Source: Exiguobacterium sp. Leaf196 (GTDB lineage: Bacteria; Bacillota; Bacilli; Exiguobacteriales; Exiguobacteriaceae). Taken from it: DNA of 64,000 bases. The notes beneath the pieces are model-generated. The model did not search any database. It was not told the DNA's origin and saw only the letters and a program-made list of their open reading frames with translations. How positions within the stretch are numbered: position 1 is the first letter of the stretch; every line of letters starts with the position of its first letter. The position numbers and the translations under genes are program-made. The stretch spans positions 248,001 through 312,000 of the forward strand of contig NZ_LMPV01000006.1 in the NCBI RefSeq assembly GCF_001423965.1, written 5' to 3'. Of this stretch, positions 11,229-21,440 are shown in pieces.

Positions 11229-14200
11229 TGGATCACCACTTTCTTTTCGTGTGTGAAGGCTTGAATCGCACTCGCTTCGAACGAGCGACTCTCGATGACG
11301 CGTAGAATCGCTTCCGCCGTATCGAGTGATGTTAGACAAACGACTTGATTCTCCGCTGCTGCCCGGCGAATGATGAAGCCGTCTTTCGTGACTTGTGAGT
11401 CGCGACTCATCGTATTGATGACATACTCGATCTCCCCTTTTTCAATCACGTCGAGCATCGATTCGGAAGACGAGTCGATTTTACCGACCGTCTGAACCGG
11501 TAACCCTTGCTCCGTCAAGTACGCTGCCGTTCCTTCCGTCGCAAGCAACGTGAATCCAAGTGAGGCAAAGCGTCGTGCGAGATCCGTCATTTCTGCTTTG
11601 TCCGGGTCTGCGACCGTCAAGAGAACACGACCGTGTTCTGGAATCGCCATCCCTGAAGCAAGCAATCCTTTGTAGAGTGCTTTTTCAAGTGTTCGGTCTG
11701 TTCCGATGACTTCTCCGGTCGATTTCATTTCCGGTCCGAGCGTCGGGTCGACTTCTTTAAGCTTCGCAAACGAGAAGACCGGTACTTTGACCGAGACGAG
11801 CGATTCTTCCGGTAGGACACCACTTGTTAACCCGTAAGAAGCGAGCGTTTCACCGAGAATGATGTCCGTCGCGAGCCGCGCGACCGGAAGTCCCGTCACT
11901 TTCGAGATGAATGGCACCGTCCGGCTGGCACGCGGATTGACTTCAAGAACATAGAGTGCGCCGTCCGCATAGACGAACTGGATGTTGAGCAATCCTTTGA
12001 TGCCGAATGCTTTGGCGATTCGTGTCGTGTAGTCGACGATCCGGTCCTTGATGTCTTGGGAGACACGTTGTGGCGGATAAACTCCAATCGAGTCACCTGA
12101 GTGAACACCGGCACGTTCGATATGCTCCATGATGCCTGGAATGACGACATCTGTTCCATCACAGATCGCGTCGACTTCGAGTTCGATTCCTGTCAGGTAA
12201 CGGTCGACGAGGACCGGTCGTTCCGGTGAGGCGATGACCGCGTGTTTCATGTAATGTTCCAGTTCTTCTTGTGCATAGACGATTTCCATTGCCCGACCGC
12301 CGAGGACATACGATGGACGAACGAGGACCGGGTAACCGAGTGACGCTGCTGCCGTGACCGCTTCTTCGACCGTGACGGCCGTTTTACCTGGGGGCTGTGG
12401 AATGTCGAGCGCCGTCAACGCTGCTTCGAACTGTTTTCGGTCCTCTGCCCGGTCTAAATCCTCAAGCGATGTCCCGAGGATTTTTACACCTTCTGCTGCT
12501 AATGACTCAGCTAAGTTGATTGCTGTCTGGCCACCGAACTGGACGATGACACCGAGCGGACGTTCATTTCGGATGACTTCGAGGACATCCTCCGTCGTTA
12601 ATGGTTCAAAGTAGAGTCGATCGGAAATCGAGAAGTCGGTCGACACGGTTTCCGGATTGTTGTTGACGATAATTGCTTCATAGCCAGCTTGACGAATCGC
12701 TTGAATCGAATGGACTGTCGCATAGTCGAACTCGACTCCTTGACCAATCCGGATCGGACCCGATCCTAAGACGAGGATCGAAGAACGATTCGTCGCGATT
12801 GCCTCATTTTCGCGTTCGTATGTTCCATAGTAATATGGTGTATCAGAAGCGAACTCTGCCGCACACGTATCGACCATTTTATACACTGGATGAATCGCTT
12901 GCGTTTCACGCATCCGGCGAATCTCTGTTTCCGTTTGTCCTGTGATCCGGGCGAGCATTGGGTCACTGAATCCATACCGCTTCACATGAAGTAGCAGTTC
13001 AGGTGTCAAACCGGTAGCGACCGATTGCTCAAGTTGCCAAATGTGCTGTAGCTTTTCGAGGAATAAGCGATCAATTGCCGTCCAAGCATGAATCTGTTCG
13101 ACGCTATAGCCGCGGACAAAACCAGCGTATAAGGCGAAAAGTCGATCATCTGTCGCCTGGCGAATCGCTTGTTGCAAAGCATCATCTGCCATTTCGATGA
13201 AGCGTGGCATGTACAAATCCGCTGTACCGATTTCAAGCGAACGAACGGCTTTCAGTAATGCCTCTTCCATCGTCCGCCCCATTGCCATAACCTCACCGGT
13301 CGCCTTCATCTGTGTCCCGAGCGTCCGATCTGCCGTTTCGAATTTATCGAACGGCCAGCGCGGAATTTTGGCGACAACATAATCGAGTGCCGGTTCGAAC
13401 GAAGCAAAGCTCGTCTCGGTGATCGGGTTCTTTAATTCAGATAAGGCATACCCGACGGCAATCTTTGCAGCAAGTTTTGCGATCGGATAACCGGTCGCTT
13501 TTGAAGCAAGTGCGGACGAGCGGGAAACACGTGGATTGACTTCGATGACATAGTAGTCAAAGCTCGTCGGATCCAGCGCGAACTGGATGTTACATCCACC
13601 TTCGATACCGAGTGCGCGAATGATATCGAGCGAGACGTTACGTAGCAGTTGATAATCGCGATCCGATAACGTTTGCGTCGGAGCAAAGACGATCGAGTCT
13701 CCGGTATGAACACCGACCGGATCGAAGTTTTCCATCGCACAGACGATGATGGCTTGGTTCGTTGCATCACGCATGACTTCAAATTCGACCTCTTTCATCC
13801 CAGCAATTGATTTTTCAAGGAGTACTTGTGTTGCCGGACTTGCCTTGAGTCCCCCTTCGACGATTCGCGTGAACTCTTCCGGTGTATGGGCGATTCCACC
13901 ACCCGTTCCTCCGAGTGTATATGCTGGACGGATGATGATTGGTAGACCAATCTGTTGTCGGAATTGTTGTGCTTCTTCGAGCGAATGCACGATTTCACTA
14001 TCCGGTACGCCATGTCCGCGTCTAAACATCAGTTGACGGAACAAATCACGATCTTCTGCCTCTTCGATTGCTGATAATTTCGTTCCGAGCAACTCGACAT
14101 TGTATTCAGCTAGGACACCAAGACGATCTAGTTCAACAGCCAAGTTCAGACCCGTCTGACCGCCAAGTGTCGCAAGTAAGGCGTCTGGTCGTTCCTTCCG

Positions 14201-14434
14201 GATGATCCGCGAAACGAACTCTGCTTGAAGAGGCTCGATGTAGACACGATCAGCAACTGTTGGATCTGTCATGATTGTCGCTGGATTCGAGTTGACGAGG
14301 ATGACTTCATATCCTTCTTCCTTTAAGGCTTGACACGCTTGTGTTCCTGCGTAGTCGAATTCAGCGGCTTGTCCGATTACGATTGGACCGGACCCGATAA
14401 CGAGAATCTTCTGGATATCTTGACGTTTAGGCAT
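11225..14434 (-). CDS. carB: Carbamoyl phosphate synthase large subunit
   Basis: Makes carbamoyl phosphate from bicarbonate, ammonia (from CarA) and two ATP. 1069 residues with the typical internal duplication: two ATP-grasp halves opening with [20 protein letters not shown] and [20 protein letters not shown], and a C-terminal MGS-type allosteric domain (about 930-1069). The start overlaps carA by eight bases, and its GGAGG site is in the carA tail. This is the single pyr-linked copy; whether there is a separate arginine-pathway copy cannot be seen here. Confidence 0.97.
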
Positions 14435-15515
14435 GAGAGACCTCCTGTTGTTTCGTGATTTCTTCTAAAAACTGTTGGAATAGACCGTTCGCATCCATTG
14501 GACCGGGTGATGCTTCCGGATGATACTGGACGGAGAAGACGGATGCTGACGTATGACGGATGCCTTCGACCGTTCCATCGTTGATTGCGAGATGCGTTAC
14601 TTCAAGCACTGTATGTTGCAATGATTGTTCATCGACGGCATATCCATGGTTTTGCGACGTGATGTCGACGCGACCTGTCCGGATATCTTGGACGGGATGA
14701 TTCGCACCCCGGTGACCGAATGGCAGTTTGAACGTATCCGCGCCATGTGCTAGTGCAATCAACTGGTGCCCAAGACAAATTCCGAAGATGACGACTTTCC
14801 CTGTCAATTCTTGAATCAGCGGAATCGCTGTCGGGACATCCTTTGGGTTCCCTGGTCCGTTCGACAGCATCACACCGTCTGGACGATAGCGTAAGACTTC
14901 CGTTGCGCTCACGTCGTATGGTACGACGACAACTTCACAGCCGCGTTTGACAAGTTCGCGGACGATTCCGAGCTTCGCTCCGAAGTCGACGAGAACGATT
15001 CGTGGTCCAGCTCCTGGGATGATATACGCCCGTTCCGTTGAAGCACGTTTGACTTGATCCGTCTCGATTGGTGCATCTTGCAGGTGGCTTAATTCCTCTT
15101 CTAGGTCGAACTCTCCATCAACGAGTCGGCCGCGCATGACGCCTTTCGAGCGGATATGTCGTGTTAACTGTCGCGTATCGATTCCACTTAATCCTGGAAT
15201 ATCAAGATCTCGAAGAGCTGCATCGAGCGACATCTCACTGCGGAAGTTCGACGGTGTTTGGCAATGTTCGCGGACAATCAATGCTTTAGCGAGTGGACGC
15301 GTCGTTTCATAGTCTTCTCGATTGACTCCGTAATTGCCGATCAACGGATTCGTCAGCACGATCATCTGATCACAGTAAGATGGATCCGATAGCATCTCTT
15401 GATAACCAGTCATTCCGGTTTGGAAGACGACCTCTCCTGTTGTTGTCGTGTCCGATCCAAACGCCGTTCCTTCAAACGTCATACCATCCTCTAACACCAG
15501 TGTCCGTTTACGCAT
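14427..15515 (-). CDS. carA: Carbamoyl phosphate synthase small (glutaminase) subunit
   Basis: Class I glutamine amidotransferase that feeds ammonia to CarB. 362 residues: N-terminal CPSase small-chain domain and a C-terminal glutaminase domain with the nucleophile elbow [14 protein letters not shown] (catalytic cysteine about 240) and [13 protein letters not shown] containing the catalytic His and Glu. The start overlaps pyrC by eight bases, with AAGGAGG inside pyrC. Confidence 0.97.
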   Translation of the reverse strand: MRKRTLVLEDGMTFEGTAFGSDTTTTGEVVFQTGMTGYQEMLSDPSYCDQMIVLTNPLIGNYGVNREDYETTRPLAKALIVREHCQTPSNFRSEMSLDAALRDLDIPGLSGIDTRQLTRHIRSKGVMRGRLVDGEFDLEEELSHLQDAPIETDQVKRASTERAYIIPGAGPRIVLVDFGAKLGIVRELVKRGCEVVVVPYDVSATEVLRYRPDGVMLSNGPGNPKDVPTAIPLIQELTGKVVIFGICLGHQLIALAHGADTFKLPFGHRGANHPVQDIRTGRVDITSQNHGYAVDEQSLQHTVLEVTHLAINDGTVEGIRHTSASVFSVQYHPEASPGPMDANGLFQQFLEEITKQQEVSHA

Positions 15516-16779
15516 GTGCTATGTCCTCCTTGAATACGATTTCTCCCTTGACGAGCGTCATGACCGGGAATCCTTTTAACCGTTCTCCTGCGAACGGTGT
15601 GTTCTTACCTTTTGAACGGAACCGTTCCGGTGAAACCGTCCGCTCCGTCTCTAGATCAAGCAGGACTAAGTCTGCTTCCGCCCCCACTTCGAGTTTGCCG
15701 TAAGGTAGTTCAAAAATCGCTGCTGCCTTGTCCGTCAAATTCCGAATCAGTGTCTCAAGTGTCATCTTGCCTTCAGCGACAAGCTTCGTATAGAGGAGCG
15801 GGAATGCTGTCTCGAATCCTGTGATGCCAAACGGGGCGCGTTCGATACCGAGTGCCTTCTCTTCTGCTGCATGAGGAGCGTGATCCGTTGCGATGCAATC
15901 AATCGTCCCGTCTGCTAATCCTTCGAGCAATGCTTGGCGATCTGCCTCACTCCGCAGTGGTGGATTCATTTTAAAGTTCGGATCCTGATTCGATATGTCT
16001 TCATCGATCAATACAAGATGGTGCGGTGTGACTTCTGCTGTCACTCGGATCCCTGCTCGTTTGGCGTCACGAATGACGCGAACGGATTCTTTCGTCGAGA
16101 CATGACAGACGTGATAATGACAGCCGGTTTCTTCTGCAATCAGGACATCACGTGCGATGTGGATACTCTCAGCAAGCGATGGAATACCTTGCAAACCTTC
16201 CCGTCGACTGTAGTTTCCTTCGTGCACACATCCTGCTTTTAACGAATCATCTTCGCAGTGGGCAACAATCGTCTTCCCGAGCCGTGCTGCTTGTTGCATT
16301 GCCGTTCGCATGACGGCTGCCGTCTGGACCCCGACACCATCATCCGTGAATGCCACGGCATCCGTTAATTGATCGAACGCGACGAGTTCTTGTCCGAGTT
16401 GATTTTTTGAAATCGCCGCGTAAGGCAAAACCCGGACAGATGCCGTCTCTTCAATCTTTTGGAACAATGCATCAAGTGTTTGACGATCGTCCGGTACGGG
16501 ACGCGTATTCGGCATCGGACAAATCGTCGTAAATCCACCAGCTGCCGCAGCTGCCGTACCTGTCGCAATTGTCTCCTTATGTTCGCCGCCCGGTTCCCGC
16601 AGGTGGACATGGATGTCGACGAATCCTGGTGCAACGAATAATCCGGAAGCATCAATGACCGTTTCCCCAACTTGCGGTATTGCTGCTAAGTCCGTGATTT
16701 TTCCAGCTTCGATTCGAATATCCCCTGTTCGAACTTGTCCAGCCTCGTACCATCTCGCATTTTCAATTCGTGTTGTCAT
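15508..16779 (-). CDS. pyrC: Dihydroorotase
   Basis: Cyclises carbamoyl aspartate to dihydroorotate. 423 residues of the class I, zinc amidohydrolase type: metal motif [19 protein letters not shown] at about 54-72, further ligands in [11 protein letters not shown] and VCHVSTKE, and a late Asp in [11 protein letters not shown] start at the second ATG (MTTRIENA) because the GGAG site is nine bases from it but only three from the first. The start overlaps the 3' end of pyrB. Confidence 0.96.
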   Translation of the reverse strand: MTTRIENARWYEAGQVRTGDIRIEAGKITDLAAIPQVGETVIDASGLFVAPGFVDIHVHLREPGGEHKETIATGTAAAAAGGFTTICPMPNTRPVPDDRQTLDALFQKIEETASVRVLPYAAISKNQLGQELVAFDQLTDAVAFTDDGVGVQTAAVMRTAMQQAARLGKTIVAHCEDDSLKAGCVHEGNYSRREGLQGIPSLAESIHIARDVLIAEETGCHYHVCHVSTKESVRVIRDAKRAGIRVTAEVTPHHLVLIDEDISNQDPNFKMNPPLRSEADRQALLEGLADGTIDCIATDHAPHAAEEKALGIERAPFGITGFETAFPLLYTKLVAEGKMTLETLIRNLTDKAAAIFELPYGKLEVGAEADLVLLDLETERTVSPERFRSKGKNTPFAGERLKGFPVMTLVKGEIVFKEDIAHA

Positions 16780-17698
16780 CTGCATCGTCTCCTTTGATTG
16801 TTTTCATCGAAAAGCACCATTCCAGAATCGCCATTCGCGCAAAGACACCATTTTTCATCTGTTCAAAAATCCGCGATTGCGGGTGTTCGACGAGTTCGTC
16901 GGCAATCTCGACTCCGCGATTGACCGGTGCCGGATGTAGGACGATCGCTGAAGGTTTCAGTCGATTCATCCGCTCATGCGTCAATCCATGTGTGACGTGA
17001 TAGACATCTGGATCAAACCGTGTCGTTCCGTCATGCCGTTCGTGCTGGACTCGAAGCAACATCAAGATGTCACACTGTTCAACTGCTTCGTCCATTGAAA
17101 GATACGGTATTCCCATCGCTTCGTCATACCATTCGCGTGGCCCTGATCCATAGACGATGGCCCCAAGTCGTTTTAAGATATCGGCATTCGACCGAGCGAC
17201 ACGACTATGTTGTAAATCCCCACAGATGACGACTACTTTTCCTACAATCGTTCCAAACGTCTCGACCATCGTCATCAAATCAAGCAAGGACTGCGATGGA
17301 TGCTGTCCGCTCCCGTCTCCTGCATTGATGATCGGAATATCGAGTGTCTGAATCAATTCTTCATAATAACCGGTGTCACCGTGACGAATGACCAATCCAT
17401 CGGCGCCAATCGCTTCGAGTGTTTTACACGTATCGTGTAACGTCTCCCCTTTTTGCACGGATGACGTCGCTGTTTCAAACGGCAGTAGATGCATGTTCAA
17501 GCGATGCTCTGCCATTTCAAAGGAAGAGCGTGTCCGCGTCGAGTTTTCAAAAAACAGATTGACGAGTGTCTTGTCGGAAAAGTCTGGTGCCGGTTCGCCT
17601 TGTTTAAAAGCGAGACTACGTTCAATCAACGAATTGATCTCCGTTATGGATAAGCTTTCTAAATTGACGAAATGTCGGGTTTGCAAGATCGTTTTCAT
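16763..17698 (-). CDS. pyrB: Aspartate carbamoyltransferase catalytic subunit
   Basis: Condenses carbamoyl phosphate and aspartate. 311 residues. The carbamoyl-phosphate loop [18 protein letters not shown] lies at about 50-67, and [12 protein letters not shown] carries the second substrate segment; no regulatory PyrI subunit is seen, as usual in Bacillota. The ATG before MKTILQTR lies eight bases from GGAG; a GTG nine bases earlier overlaps that site and is unlikely. It is preceded by a PyrR hairpin and a terminator, so its expression can be adjusted separately from pyrP. Confidence 0.96.
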   Translation of the reverse strand: MKTILQTRHFVNLESLSITEINSLIERSLAFKQGEPAPDFSDKTLVNLFFENSTRTRSSFEMAEHRLNMHLLPFETATSSVQKGETLHDTCKTLEAIGADGLVIRHGDTGYYEELIQTLDIPIINAGDGSGQHPSQSLLDLMTMVETFGTIVGKVVVICGDLQHSRVARSNADILKRLGAIVYGSGPREWYDEAMGIPYLSMDEAVEQCDILMLLRVQHERHDGTTRFDPDVYHVTHGLTHERMNRLKPSAIVLHPAPVNRGVEIADELVEHPQSRIFEQMKNGVFARMAILEWCFSMKTIKGDDADDNTN

Positions 17699-17721
17699 GT
17701 ATTTCACTCCTTCAGGTCATG

Positions 17722-17753
17722 AAAAAGGCGCACCTTCTAAGTGAAGATGCGCC
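17722..17753 (-). terminator. pyrB attenuator terminator
   Basis: On the minus strand a GC-rich stem of 27 bases (GGCGCATCTTC pairing with GAAGGTGCGCC across ACTTA) is followed by TTTTT, 24 bases before the pyrB start. The competing antiterminator is visible: AAGATGC (17776-17782) can pair with GCATCTT of the 5' arm, and AAGTG further upstream with CACTT. This is the classical PyrR attenuation layout. Confidence 0.88.
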
Positions 17754-17794
17754 GAAAGAAGACAGAGGAGTCCCTGCATCTTTTCATGGCCTTC

Positions 17795-17826
17795 ACTTTA
17801 TCGTTCTCTCGGAACGTCTTAAAAGT
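17795..17826 (-). promoter_or_regulatory. PyrR-binding hairpin 3 (pyrP-pyrB), short-loop variant
   Basis: Minus strand: ACTTT pairs with AAAGT around a purine-rich internal loop, and CGTTC pairs with GAACG across the loop CGAGA. The shape matches the two other hairpins in this operon, but the terminal loop has five bases where PyrR sites normally have six (CNGNGA). It includes the pyrP stop codon, and its 3' strand AAAGTG is also needed by the antiterminator, so forming this hairpin would favour termination. Confidence 0.7.
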
Positions 17827-19141
17827 TGTTCGCTACAGATTGAGTTGTAGAGTTTTCCGTTGTTTCAGCTGTTTCTTCGACCTGTTCCGTCGTTTTCGGA
17901 AGGATCAGATTCAGGATGATCCCAAGAATCGTCGCCAATGCCATACCTTCGAGAGAGAAGTTCCCGATTTTCAAGGCGGCCCCTCCGATTCCCGTGACAA
18001 GAATGACAGCTGTGATCGTCAAGTTCCTTTTATCAGCAAGGTCGATCTTACTTTCCGTCAGTGTCCGGAGACCGTTTGACGCGATGACTCCGAATAAGAG
18101 AATACTGATGCCACCCATGACTGGTGTAGGAATCGTCTTGATGAATCCTTCGACATATCCGAGGAATCCGAAGCTGATAGCAAGAACCGCTGCCCCACCT
18201 AGGACGAAGACACTGTAGACCCGTGTGATCGACATGACGCCGTTGTTCTCACCGTACGTCGTAACCGGTGGTCCACCAAGCATCGAAGCGACTGTCTTCG
18301 CGATTCCGTCGCCAAGTACTGTCCGGTGCATCCCTGGATCAAGGAGCGTCTCGCGCCCGATGATCCGTGATGTCACTTTTTGTTCGCCGATGTGCTCCGT
18401 CAGTGTGACGAGCGTCACGGGAACGATCAGAAGCAAGGCAGCTGTATTCCATGATGGTGTGTAATTCAAGAACGGAATCGTGAAGTCCGGCACGTGGAAG
18501 AACGTTGCCTGTTGAAGTGGTTTGAAGTCAATGATTCCGACCGATGCCGCAACGAGATAACCGACCGTGATTCCGAACAGGATCGGAATCGTGCTCCACA
18601 TTCCTTTTAAATACGTCATTGCGAGAAGTGTGACACCGAGCGTGACCATCGCGACGAGGAAGTAAAGTCCGTTGTACTTACCGTCCGCTCCGTTCATCGC
18701 CATGTTGACAGCGGTCGGGGCAAGCGATAACCCGATAACCATGATGACCGGACCGATGACAACAGGCGGGAGCAAGCGAAGCAACCAAGCAGCCCCCGTG
18801 TAACGGATGAGAAGTGAGACAAGTCCGTAGACGAGTCCAGCGACCATTCCGCCGATTAAGGCGTCCTCGACACCCCACCGTTCACTGACGGCGATGATCG
18901 GGGCAATGTAGGCAAAACTAGAACCAAGATATGTGGGTACTTTGAAGCGAGTGACGGCGAGGAAAATCAGTGTGCCGACTCCGCTTGCGACGAGTGCAAC
19001 CGATGTGTTGAGTCCCGTTAAGAGTGGGACGAGCACGGTCGCACCAAACATCGCGAAGACGTGTTGTAGGCTGAGCATCAGCCAATTTAGAGGGTGAGTA
19101 GGTACTTCTTGTACATCAAGTACTGCGGCATGTTTTGCCAT
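17819..19141 (-). CDS. pyrP: Uracil permease (NCS2 family)
   Basis: Proton-coupled uracil importer in the membrane. 440 residues with about 12-14 hydrophobic spans and family segments VLVPLLTGLNTSVAL, FAYIAPIIAVSE, ITLTEHIG-like VTLVTLTEHIGEQ and GGPPVTTYGENNGVM (substrate-site region). The start has an AAAGGGAG site eight bases upstream, and that site lies inside a PyrR-binding hairpin. Position between pyrR and pyrB is as in B. subtilis. Confidence 0.96.
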   Translation of the reverse strand: MAKHAAVLDVQEVPTHPLNWLMLSLQHVFAMFGATVLVPLLTGLNTSVALVASGVGTLIFLAVTRFKVPTYLGSSFAYIAPIIAVSERWGVEDALIGGMVAGLVYGLVSLLIRYTGAAWLLRLLPPVVIGPVIMVIGLSLAPTAVNMAMNGADGKYNGLYFLVAMVTLGVTLLAMTYLKGMWSTIPILFGITVGYLVAASVGIIDFKPLQQATFFHVPDFTIPFLNYTPSWNTAALLLIVPVTLVTLTEHIGEQKVTSRIIGRETLLDPGMHRTVLGDGIAKTVASMLGGPPVTTYGENNGVMSITRVYSVFVLGGAAVLAISFGFLGYVEGFIKTIPTPVMGGISILLFGVIASNGLRTLTESKIDLADKRNLTITAVILVTGIGGAALKIGNFSLEGMALATILGIILNLILPKTTEQVEETAETTENSTTQSVANNF

Positions 19142-19152
19142 ATGGATGACTC

Positions 19153-19183
19153 CCTTTCTGGTCTCTCTGGACCACCTTAAAGG
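19153..19183 (-). promoter_or_regulatory. PyrR-binding hairpin 2 overlapping the pyrP ribosome binding site
   Basis: Minus strand: CCTTT, internal loop AAGGT, GGTC, hexaloop CAGAGA, GACC, AG, AAAGG. The terminal loop and upper stem match the PyrR consensus (UCC-A-GAGAGA). The 3' arm AAAGG is the first part of the pyrP Shine-Dalgarno sequence AAAGGGAG. The whole pyrR-pyrP gap is only 51 bases and contains no second stem and no T-run, so transcription attenuation cannot work here; blocking ribosome access is the obvious alternative. Confidence 0.8.
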
Positions 19184-19192
19184 TTTTGATTT

Positions 19193-19868
<676 letters not shown>

Positions 19869-19946
19869 TGATACTAGTTTAGTAGGATCGTCGCTCGGAC
19901 GACCGAAGTGTCAGTAGAGGATGTCTCGCATCGCTCTCTAGGTGAT

Positions 19947-19975
19947 ACTCTACCGTTTTATTAGAAAAACGTCAA
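19947..19975 (-). promoter_or_regulatory. Sigma-A promoter of the pyr operon
   Basis: Minus strand TTGACG, a 17-base spacer and TAGAGT. The -35 overlaps the rluD stop codon (TCTTGACG). It gives a leader of about 215 bases before pyrR that holds the first PyrR hairpin and the terminator. Confidence 0.8.
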
Positions 19976-20895
19976 GACTCTAATTCAAGTTTTTTCAGTT
20001 GACCAATCTCGAATGTCATCTCTTCTGGGAGTGGTGCTTCAAAACGCATCCATTCGCCTGTCCGTGGATGTTCGAAGCCGAGAACCGCAGCATGCAAGGC
20101 TTGACCATTCATTTTCATCGTCTTACGTGGACCATATTTCGGGTCACCGGCAAGCGGGAAACCGATATAACGCATGTGGACACGGATTTGGTGTGTCCGC
20201 CCTGTTTCGAGTTTACATTCAACGACTGTAAACCCTTCGTACCGATCGAGAACACGGAAATGGGTTACGGCAGATTTTGAATTCTTATCCGTTACCGTCA
20301 TCCGTTGACGATCGTTCTTATCGCGTCCGATCGGTGCTTCAATCGTTCCGAGCTCGTGCGGAATCTCACCGTGTACGAGCGCAATGTAGAGACGTTCCGT
20401 CGTTTTCTCTTTCAACTGATGCGCGAGTGATTCATGCGCTAAGTCGTTCTTAGCAACCATCAACAGACCAGACGTGTCCTTATCGATTCGGTGAACGATT
20501 CCTGGACGTTTGACACCATTAATGCCCGAGAGATCTTGACAATGATGTAATAAGGCATTGACGAGGGTCCCTGAGACATGACCTGCCGCTGGGTGGACGA
20601 CCATTCCTTTTGGTTTGTTGACGACAATGACATCTGAGTCCTCGTAGACGACCTCAAGCGGGATATCTTCTGGTAAAATCTCAAGTTCTACCGCTTCCGG
20701 GATATGAACGGCAATCGATTCTGTTCCCGATAATTTATAGTTTGGTTTAACGACACGACCATCGACTTCGACGCGTCCCGCTTTTAACCATTCCTGTACT
20801 TGCGAACGCGACCATTCATTTTGTTCTGCGAGCCACTTATCAATGCGCCCTGTCGCTCCATCCGCTTGTACGGACCATGTTTCTACTTCATTCAT
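19972..20895 (-). CDS. rluD: RluA/RluD-family 23S rRNA pseudouridine synthase
   Basis: Isomerises uridines in large-subunit rRNA. 307 residues: N-terminal S4 RNA-binding domain (GRIDKWLAEQNEWSRSQVQE, about 16-35) and a catalytic domain with GIVHRIDKDTSGLLMVAKN, holding the catalytic aspartate (about 140). B. subtilis YlyB occupies the same place between lspA and pyrR. The ATG overlaps the lspA stop by four bases. The exact target uridines are not certain from sequence. Confidence 0.93.
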   Translation of the reverse strand: MNEVETWSVQADGATGRIDKWLAEQNEWSRSQVQEWLKAGRVEVDGRVVKPNYKLSGTESIAVHIPEAVELEILPEDIPLEVVYEDSDVIVVNKPKGMVVHPAAGHVSGTLVNALLHHCQDLSGINGVKRPGIVHRIDKDTSGLLMVAKNDLAHESLAHQLKEKTTERLYIALVHGEIPHELGTIEAPIGRDKNDRQRMTVTDKNSKSAVTHFRVLDRYEGFTVVECKLETGRTHQIRVHMRYIGFPLAGDPKYGPRKTMKMNGQALHAAVLGFEHPRTGEWMRFEAPLPEEMTFEIGQLKKLELES

Positions 20896-21368
20896 TTATC
20901 CATCGTTCCTTTCTTAGTCAACCGTTCTTCGAACATGACGCTAATCAGCATCGTGATGACACCAAACGTCAAACAGACGTCTGCGACATTAAAGATCGGG
21001 AAATTATAGCCGAACGGGAAGAAGTGGAAGAAATCAACGACTTCTCCTCGAACCATTCGATCAATGAAATTTCCGATCGCACCACTAAGTAGTAGCGAGA
21101 TACTCCAAGCAAATACCTTATTTTTCGTGCCTTCCTTGTAGAGGAAGTAAATCAATCCAATGACGACGATAATCGTGACGAAGAAGAAGAAACCGAATTT
21201 ACCTTCGAGCATTCCCCATGCGGCGCCACGGTTCCGATACGAGTTGAGATAAAAGAAATCCGGAATGACTGTGATCGCTTGACCGATCGTCATATTTTGA
21301 ACGACGATCCATTTCGTCAACTGGTCGATTCCAACGAGTAAAGCAGCAATCCCTAAGTAAAGCCACAT
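20892..21368 (-). CDS. lspA: Lipoprotein signal peptidase (SPase II)
   Basis: Membrane aspartyl protease that cleaves prolipoproteins after lipid attachment; likely client in this window: CtaC. 158 residues with four membrane spans. The catalytic aspartates lie in GNFIDRMVRGEVVDFFHF and FNVADVCLTFG. I start at MWLYLGIA (GGAGG eight bases upstream) and not at the seven-residue longer frame. Forms a coupled pair with rluD. Confidence 0.94.
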   Translation of the reverse strand: MWLYLGIAALLVGIDQLTKWIVVQNMTIGQAITVIPDFFYLNSYRNRGAAWGMLEGKFGFFFFVTIIVVIGLIYFLYKEGTKNKVFAWSISLLLSGAIGNFIDRMVRGEVVDFFHFFPFGYNFPIFNVADVCLTFGVITMLISVMFEERLTKKGTMDK

Positions 21369-21387
21369 CCTATTGTCCTCCGCATCC

Positions 21388-21430
21388 AAAAATAATGAGG
21401 GACGTCCTGCGAAGTCGCAGTCGCCCCTCC
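21388..21430 (-). terminator. Terminator between ileS and lspA
   Basis: Minus-strand stem GGAGGGGCGACTGCGA / TCGCAGGACGTCCCT (with one G-U pair and a small internal loop), then TTATTTTT. It separates ileS from lspA-rluD, although read-through may supply the latter. Confidence 0.8.
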
Positions 21431-21440
21431 CTTTGTATCA

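Noticed and set aside
11229-11339. 37-codon upstream extension of pyrK
   Set aside because: It lies entirely inside carB and has no family similarity; the ATGA overlap marks the real start.
19142-19192. A transcription attenuator between pyrR and pyrP
   Set aside because: Expected from B. subtilis, but there is no second stem and no T-run in these 51 bases.
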